Assembly (NCBI GenBank): GCA_964636895.1
Contig: CAZWUW010000082.1
Span: 1 to 12,714 of the forward strand
Length of the DNA stretch: 12,714 bases
Direction of reading: 5' to 3'
DNA from: CAZWUW01 sp964636895
GTDB taxonomy: Bacteria; Bacillota; Thermincolia; Thermincolales; CAZWUW01
Part shown: positions 7,511 to 12,714 of the stretch, piece by piece
Layout: every line of letters starts with the position of its first letter
Position numbering within the stretch: position 1 is the stretch's first letter
The notes under the pieces: generated by a model
Seen by the model: the letters and a program-made list of their open reading frames with translations, nothing else
Databases searched by the model: none
What the model was told of the DNA's origin: nothing
Translations under genes and position numbers: made by a program

Positions 7511-8783
7511 CAGCTTGCACCTCCTCGGCAGGAGCTTCGGCCAAGCCCAGCTCATCCACCACCAGGTTAACCCCGGCGATCACATCCAGCGGGTCGACAC
7601 CGGCCAATACGGCATTCTTCACCTGCAGCACCAGATTTACCAGCGTATCGCTGTTTTGCCGCCATTGTGGGCGGTGGTGTTCCACCATCTCTTTTAAGAC
7701 ACGCCTTTCTACGTCCTGCCGACTTAATAACTCCTCACCGGCACTAAGGCCTGCTATCACCGGCAGGTTGACATTGTTCAGCACTTCCACATAAAGACAG
7801 TTAAAGGTCGCTCTGATTTCGGCAGCCAAAGCATTGGTATCAATAGCCAGGGCGCTAAACTCAATGGTGCCGTATAAGGTTAGCTGCAGCATAGGCTGCG
7901 CCAGGTTTGCCGGCATTTCAACAGTCAGCGCCGCCAGTGCCCGGTGTCTGACTTCTGCCGGTTCCGGACAACCGCTAATATCCAGTGTCAGTCTTTGTAC
8001 CGACCGGGGCCAACTGGGAAGATAGCGGATATCTTTTTCCCGACCTTGCAGCGAAACCAAGTAAAAGCCTTTATGTTGTCCCACTTCATCAATATGACAA
8101 CATTCCAATGAACCAGGGTTGTAAATCCAGTCATCAATTTCCTGACGGCCATGAATATGTCCTAGCGCCAAATAATCGACTTTGTCCCGGTAAACGTCCA
8201 GGACTTCTTTTTTAATCCCGCCCAGGTCTTGTCCGAGCAGTTTATCTACGGCCGCGTGCAGCAGCATAATCGTGGGCATATCGGCAACAGGCAGGTGTTC
8301 CGCCAGTTCCGTAAGGCGTTGGGCGGTGGTGGCGCCAAGATAGCCCAGGCCAATAATCCGCACGCCACACATGGTCAGGATATTGCCTTCTTTAATCCCA
8401 TCATCCCATGCCTGCAGCCTGACCCGGCCTTCTTCATAAGCCGGCTTTAACAGATACAAATAACCCAGTTGATTCAAAAAATTCATCCAAGAGCTTTTGT
8501 CCTGATAAAATGCCTTGTCATGGTTGCCTTCAATAGCCACCACCGGGATACCCCGGGCTTTTAACCGGCCCAATAGCTCTATGGCCTGAACCAGAGTCTC
8601 GGCATCAATAGCCCGTTTGTGAAAAAAGTCTCCCCCGATCACGACAAAGTCCACCTTGTGCTCCAGGGCGCAGTCTACTACTCCGGCAAAAGCACGGCTG
8701 AAATCAAAAAAACGCTCTGTCAGGTTAAACTGCCGGTGCCCCAGGTGCACATCACTGGTATGGATAAAAGTCACTGCTGCCAA
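7500..8783 (-). CDS. sbcD: SbcD/Mre11-type DNA repair nuclease
   Basis: This is the Mn-dependent metallophosphoesterase subunit of SbcCD, acting as exonuclease and hairpin endonuclease on DNA ends in the cytoplasm. All phosphoesterase motifs are visible, numbered from a start at 8783: TSDVHLG (D11, H13), GGDFFHK (D52), EGNHD (N87, H88), LLHAAV (H176) and LGHIHG (H209, H211). The C-terminal part (about 250-427) is the less conserved capping and SbcC-binding region. The length of about 427 residues fits the family. No ATG is available near the start. TTG 8783 lies 9 bases after the GAAGG of AGAAGGTGAT, while TTG 8789 lies only 3 bases after it, so I prefer 8783; the two differ by two residues. 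It follows addA after a gap of about 25 bases and overlaps sbcC, so all three are probably one operon. Confidence 0.94.
   Translation of the reverse strand: MAAVTFIHTSDVHLGHRQFNLTERFFDFSRAFAGVVDCALEHKVDFVVIGGDFFHKRAIDAETLVQAIELLGRLKARGIPVVAIEGNHDKAFYQDKSSWMNFLNQLGYLYLLKPAYEEGRVRLQAWDDGIKEGNILTMCGVRIIGLGYLGATTAQRLTELAEHLPVADMPTIMLLHAAVDKLLGQDLGGIKKEVLDVYRDKVDYLALGHIHGRQEIDDWIYNPGSLECCHIDEVGQHKGFYLVSLQGREKDIRYLPSWPRSVQRLTLDISGCPEPAEVRHRALAALTVEMPANLAQPMLQLTLYGTIEFSALAIDTNALAAEIRATFNCLYVEVLNNVNLPVIAGLSAGEELLSRQDVERRVLKEMVEHHRPQWRQNSDTLVNLVLQVKNAVLAGVDPLDVIAGVNLVVDELGLAEAPAEEVQADGN
7518..7525 (-). promoter_or_regulatory. Ribosome binding site of sbcC, inside sbcD
   Basis: AGGAGGTG on the minus strand is a full match to the anti-Shine-Dalgarno sequence. 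The AGGAGG core ends 9 bases before ATG 7510 and lies inside the last codons of sbcD. It fixes the sbcC start at 7510. Confidence 0.88.
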
Positions 8784-8809
8784 TACCAATCACCTTCTTT
8801 AGATATTTT

Positions 8810-11800
8810 TCATACCTGAATAGTTTCGCCGGTAGCAAAAAAATACAGGTATTTTTCCTTCACCCGCCGGTTTTCTATAGCTGACACGGCCAGGGCGTAG
8901 ATATGCAACTGCCCCCGGTAACCCGCGACCAGTTCCGGCATAGCTGCCGGTGTCACCCGGTCGGTTTTATAGTCAATAATGACCAGCCCGTCACCCTCGT
9001 CCAAAAGACAGTCGATAACCCCCTGCAGCAAAACCTTTTCCTCCGCCTCCACCGGAATACCGGGATAGATTTGGCCGGCCGGCAAAGCAACGGTAAAAGG
9101 CAGTTCCCGCCGCACACGGCAGGACATTGCCCCGGGTGCGGCAGCCTTTAAAACCCGCTGCCCGACATCACCAGCAAAAAAACCGGCCACAGCGGCAGTA
9201 TCTATAGCCGCTGCCTGTTCCGCAGTGAGCAGTTCCCTTGCCTGCATGCCGGCCACCGACTGCCTTATCCCCTGGACTGTCAAATCACCGGTAAGGTCGA
9301 GGTGCTGCATTACCAAGTGCATAGCAGAGCCTTTTTCAGCCGCGCTAAGTCCCGTAGTTGCCTGCAGAAACCGCGGGCGGGCACTAAGGCTTCCGGTACG
9401 TCCCACAACAGGTTGAGTTTCGCCGGCGGCAAGGTAATTCCCCCCGGTCAAACCCGGTGCTTCATCTATTGTAGCAAAACGATGTTTAACTTCGGTCACC
9501 GATGCTTTAGCAGCTTTACCTACGATATTTAAATATGGATACCGCCAGCCTAGACGCTGTTGCACCAAGTCCGCGCAGCCGGCACCCACGTCCACCGGTG
9601 TAAGCAACCGGACCTGCTGCAGCAAATCTGCCGGGTCTGCCGCCGGCTCATCAACATCCAACATGCCGTCCGCCGGGCTCCAGAGATGCACCTGCCAGCA
9701 GGAACCGTCACCGGAGGTAAGCATTCCCGGGGTTTCTGCAATCATCGCTTGCTTTCTTAGCGATTCACCGGCGGAATGCCGCGCTACCGCGGGACAGAGC
9801 CAGTCCAGATAGGTTTTGGCCGCAACCAAAACATCATCCGGCAGTTGCCAGCTATCCAATGATACTTGTTCACACCAGCGGGCAGCGGCTACACTTAAAT
9901 CTTTGACCGCTCCCACCAGCACCAGCTTTTCTCTGGCCCTGGTCAAAGCCACGTAGAGAACACGCATCTCTTCAGCCAGCATTTCCAGCTGCAAACGGAC
10001 TTTCACAGCCTCCCGGGCAATAGAAGGATAAGTAAGTCTCAGTTCCGTATCCACCACCGGCAGACCGATACCCATTTCTTTATGTAGCAAAGCCGATTCT
10101 CTCAGGTCCATGGTATTAAACTGCTTGCCCAGGCCGGTAACAAACACTACCGGAAACTCCAGTCCCTTACTCTTGTGGATGCTCATCACCCGGACCACAT
10201 CTTCATTTTCGCCCAAGGCCCGGGCAGCGCCCAGGTCATGTCCGGAAGCGCGGAATTTTTCCATGAAACGCAAAAACCGGAACAGCCCCCGGAAAGTAGT
10301 GGCCTCATACTGCCTGGCGCGGTCGTAAAGCGCCCGCAGGTTAGCCTGACGCTGGGCGCCGCCCGGCATACCGCCGACATAAGCGTAATAGCCTGTATCA
10401 TTATATAAACGCCAAACAAGTTCAGGTAATGGGCGCCGCCGGGCCATAGTGCGCCAATCATCTAATTGCGCAAGAAACGACTTGATTTTGCGGCCCAGGC
10501 CGGCGTCAGTTATCTGGGCCGCCTGTGCTGCTTCCATATCCTCTTGGACTAACCGCTGCAGGGCATTATAAAAATCTCCTTTGCCGTCGGCCAGTCGCAG
10601 GGCCGCCAGTTCTTCTCCGGTAAGTCCCACCACCGGTGACCGCAACACTGCCGCCAGGGGAATGTCTTGCCGAGGATTATCAAGCACGTTAAGCAGCGCC
10701 AGCATGACCTCCACTTCGGTGGCGGCAAAAAAACCTGTCCCAAGGTCGGCATATGCCGGAATACCGGCCTGCCGGAACTCCTCCAGGTATGTATAGGCCG
10801 CGCTGCCGGGTGCCCGCATGAGCACTACGATATCCCGGTACTGGACTGGCCGGTACTGCACGGGCGGGTTCCCCCCAGCCCCTTTGCCGAGAACGCAAAA
10901 TCCGGGGCCGGGGCGGTCGGCGCTGCCCAGTACCATTTCTCTGATGCGCCGGGCCACCAGCCTGGCTTCCCGCTGATTAGCGTCTGTTTCAGCCGGGTCC
11001 TGCTCCCGGTTTTCCCCACCCGCGGCAGGCCCGGCACCAAAAACTCCGGCACCATATGCCTCAGCGCCACCGACGGTATCATCGCTAACGTCGGTATCAG
11101 CGCCACTGTCAGTATCAGCAGCAGAGGCGGCTGCAGGGCTGTCAGCATATTCCGAGCCGGTTGCACCGGCGCCGGCCGTTCCAGCGCGGTCTGCCGACCC
11201 GTCGTCCCCCACCTGTTTTTCAATCAGGTGCAGTTCCACCGGTCCGGCGGCGGTTATTACGCCCTCGCCTCCGGGTAAATATTCGGCCCCGCAGACCAGT
11301 TCCGCTTTTTCATCATAAACCATCTCCCCAGCCGTTTCAGTCATTAACTGGCGAAATATGTAATTCACCGCAGCCACTACTTCCCGGCGGCTGCGAAAAT
11401 TCCTGGCCAAATCCACACCCAGGTTCGGTGACCCGGGGGTACGGGGATAATTCCGGTATTTCTCCATAAAAAGCGCCGGTTCAGCCAGGCGAAAGCGGTA
11501 AATACTTTGCTTCACATCCCCCACCATAAACATATTCGGTTTCTCTGCGGACTGACGGGAAATCAATCTCAGGATAGTTTCCTGCACTGCATTGATGTCC
11601 TGATACTCATCAACCAGCACCTCAATAAAGTGTTCCCGTAGTTCTAAGGCCACCACTGAAGGCACAATCTGATCCGGTTCCGAGCCCGGTTCCAGCAAAA
11701 TTTCCAGGCAAAAATGCTCCAGGTCGGTAAAGTCCACCAGTGTCCGCAAAGCCTTGCTCCGGCGATAACCAACCGCAAAATCCTGCACCAAAGCCGCCAG

Positions 11801-12714
11801 ATTCTCAACTAATGGCGCAAGCCGGCGCAGGTCTGCCAACTGATCTGCCGGTGAACGGGAAAAGTAGGCCTGGCCAAGTTTATTAATTTTCCCTTTGACA
11901 TCATCTCTGATTTTTTTGACCCGCTCTTTCATGAGCTCGTCCACATCTTTGCCACAATTCTTTAACCTGCCGAATTTACAATCGGTAAAGGCTTGATACA
12001 ACTCTTCCCACGAGCCGATAGCTGCCAAGTCCCCGATTAACTGCCGGTCAGCCAATAAATTAGCCAGATAAGCCGCTGGTCCGCCCGGTGCCTGGGCCAG
12101 GCGCATTGCCTGATCCAGTGCGGCCTGACAACCGGTCAGTTGCAGCCGTACCCAGGCCAGGATGGTCCAGGTCCAGGGAAGTTGAATAATGTCCGTACTC
12201 CCATCAGGGCTATAATGCTTTGCCAGACTATTAAGCCATGCCGCAGGCCAAGGGTTGCTGTTGGCAAATTCATAAAGCTGCAGTACCATATCGGCCAGTT
12301 TGCCATCGTCCCGGTCGCCGCCGTACGCATCCACCAGCGCCAGAAATCCCTCATCCCCGGCCGTGTAACGCTGCTCAAACAATTCCTCCATCGCCTCCGC
12401 CTTAAGCAGCGCAGCTTCCGTATCGTCCGCCACCCGGAAAGCAGGGTCTAAGTCAATATGATAAAAATAACCGCGCAGAACCTCCAGGCAAAAGGAATGT
12501 AAGGTTGTGATGGCAGCCCGGCTGAGCAAGGCAACCTGGCGGTTCAAATGCCGGGAATCAGGGTTATGATTAAGTTCACGGGCAATAGCCAGCCCAATCC
12601 GTTCCTTCATTTCCGCCGCTGCGGCTTTGGTGAAGGTAACTACCAGCAATCGGTCCACGTCCACGGGATCACGTTCGTCAGTAATCCGCCGTACCAGACG
12701 TTCCACCAGCACTG
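8810..12714 (-). CDS. addA: AddA, ATP-dependent helicase/nuclease subunit A (5' end outside window)
   Basis: AddA is the UvrD-like helicase plus nuclease subunit of AddAB, which unwinds and resects double-strand breaks for RecA loading, the RecBCD counterpart in Firmicutes. About 1300 residues are visible. The window ends just after the lost Walker A, at VLVERLVRRI, and the first in-frame GTG (12712) is internal. Visible motifs are VTFTKAAAAEMKERI (Ia), TTLHSFCLEVLR, VDEYQD (II, 11597-11611), GDVKQSIYRFR (III), NFRSRREVV (IV), MSIHKSKGLEFPVVF (V) and LYVALTRAREKL (VI). The C-terminal RecB-type nuclease has the MHLVMQHLD histidine, GVIDC, IDYKTD (about 8960-8977) and GQLHIYA, so it looks catalytically intact. 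Between the helicase motifs a low-complexity Ala/Gly/Asp/Thr stretch (about 10980-11215) makes it longer than usual. addB is expected immediately upstream, outside the window. sbcD follows about 25 bases downstream. Confidence 0.96.
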   Translation of the reverse strand, partial: VLVERLVRRITDERDPVDVDRLLVVTFTKAAAAEMKERIGLAIARELNHNPDSRHLNRQVALLSRAAITTLHSFCLEVLRGYFYHIDLDPAFRVADDTEAALLKAEAMEELFEQRYTAGDEGFLALVDAYGGDRDDGKLADMVLQLYEFANSNPWPAAWLNSLAKHYSPDGSTDIIQLPWTWTILAWVRLQLTGCQAALDQAMRLAQAPGGPAAYLANLLADRQLIGDLAAIGSWEELYQAFTDCKFGRLKNCGKDVDELMKERVKKIRDDVKGKINKLGQAYFSRSPADQLADLRRLAPLVENLAALVQDFAVGYRRSKALRTLVDFTDLEHFCLEILLEPGSEPDQIVPSVVALELREHFIEVLVDEYQDINAVQETILRLISRQSAEKPNMFMVGDVKQSIYRFRLAEPALFMEKYRNYPRTPGSPNLGVDLARNFRSRREVVAAVNYIFRQLMTETAGEMVYDEKAELVCGAEYLPGGEGVITAAGPVELHLIEKQVGDDGSADRAGTAGAGATGSEYADSPAAASAADTDSGADTDVSDDTVGGAEAYGAGVFGAGPAAGGENREQDPAETDANQREARLVARRIREMVLGSADRPGPGFCVLGKGAGGNPPVQYRPVQYRDIVVLMRAPGSAAYTYLEEFRQAGIPAYADLGTGFFAATEVEVMLALLNVLDNPRQDIPLAAVLRSPVVGLTGEELAALRLADGKGDFYNALQRLVQEDMEAAQAAQITDAGLGRKIKSFLAQLDDWRTMARRRPLPELVWRLYNDTGYYAYVGGMPGGAQRQANLRALYDRARQYEATTFRGLFRFLRFMEKFRASGHDLGAARALGENEDVVRVMSIHKSKGLEFPVVFVTGLGKQFNTMDLRESALLHKEMGIGLPVVDTELRLTYPSIAREAVKVRLQLEMLAEEMRVLYVALTRAREKLVLVGAVKDLSVAAARWCEQVSLDSWQLPDDVLVAAKTYLDWLCPAVARHSAGESLRKQAMIAETPGMLTSGDGSCWQVHLWSPADGMLDVDEPAADPADLLQQVRLLTPVDVGAGCADLVQQRLGWRYPYLNIVGKAAKASVTEVKHRFATIDEAPGLTGGNYLAAGETQPVVGRTGSLSARPRFLQATTGLSAAEKGSAMHLVMQHLDLTGDLTVQGIRQSVAGMQARELLTAEQAAAIDTAAVAGFFAGDVGQRVLKAAAPGAMSCRVRRELPFTVALPAGQIYPGIPVEAEEKVLLQGVIDCLLDEGDGLVIIDYKTDRVTPAAMPELVAGYRGQLHIYALAVSAIENRRVKEKYLYFFATGETIQV
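10835..10858 (-). repeat. Five-residue duplication in addA (PVQYR-PVQYR)
   Basis: CCGGTACTG occurs at 10835-10843 and again at 10850-10858, a 15-base period that encodes PVQYRPVQYRD just before the conserved DIVVLMR strand. It appears to be a recent in-frame duplication next to a Gly-rich stretch (GKGAGGNPP). Confidence 0.6.
11074..11127 (-). repeat. 18-base imperfect tandem repeat inside addA
   Basis: Three copies in a row on the plus strand: CGGTATCATCGCTAACGT (11074-11091), CGGTATCAGCGCCACTGT (11092-11109) and CAGTATCAGCAGCAGAGG (11110-11127). On the minus strand they encode successive six-residue units of the type ADTDSG, ADTDVS and DDTVGG within the low-complexity insertion. The third copy is the most diverged. 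Confidence 0.7.

Noticed and set aside
7508..7555. Longer sbcC starting at 7555
   Set aside because: The extra 15 residues overlap sbcD and do not resemble the family N-terminus, while AGGAGGTG places the start precisely at 7510.
10667..11278. Plus-strand open frame of 203 codons opposite addA
   Set aside because: It lies wholly inside addA, opposite the low-complexity GC-rich insertion where stops are rare. It has no ribosome binding site or recognisable domain, and the addA frame carries all the helicase motifs.

Overview
The window looks like a stretch of chromosome from a Gram-positive, probably motile anaerobe of the Firmicutes. A Peptococcaceae or Desulfotomaculum/Pelotomaculum-like clostridium is my best guess. 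The basis is an AddA-type helicase-nuclease (the low-GC Gram-positive counterpart of RecBCD), strong AGGAGG-type ribosome binding sites, a secreted protein with copper-amine-oxidase N-terminal repeats (common in that group) and a CheD-type chemotaxis system. The genus is inference. I see no mobile elements, tRNA or rRNA genes, or CRISPR arrays.

Layout. At the left end is one plus-strand gene, cheD (109-588), a chemoreceptor glutamine deamidase. Everything else is on the minus strand. Reading in the direction of transcription from the right edge, there is first a DNA-end-processing cluster: addA (8810-12714, its 5' end lies outside the window), then an sbcD/Mre11-type nuclease (7500-8783), then an sbcC/Rad50-type ATPase (4457-7510). 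sbcD and sbcC overlap by 11 bases. Next is a transmembrane receptor of methyl-accepting chemotaxis protein architecture (2717-4381), followed by a clear intrinsic terminator (2693-2718). Last is a two-gene unit: a TVP38/TMEM64 (VTT domain) membrane protein (1921-2598) and, one base downstream, an exported protein with copper-amine-oxidase N-terminal repeats and a TolB-like beta-propeller (585-1919). The stop codon of the propeller gene overlaps that of the convergent cheD gene in the sequence TTAA.

How the genes work together. AddA (with an AddB expected just outside the window) resects double-strand breaks. SbcCD opens hairpins and processes blocked or protein-bound ends. Grouping the two end-processing machines is a sensible and fairly common arrangement. 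The chemotaxis genes cheD and the receptor are not in one transcription unit.

I do not see a clearly new biological system. The points most worth a second look are: the receptor's signalling tip is in register with the methyl-accepting chemotaxis protein hairpin but has lost almost all conserved residues; the SbcC hook is a CX6C motif (CPFLESPC) rather than CXXC; AddA carries a long Ala/Gly/Asp-rich insertion containing an 18-base tandem repeat; and a copper-amine-oxidase-repeat/propeller protein is coupled to a VTT membrane protein. No gene-free stretch exceeds 300 bases.
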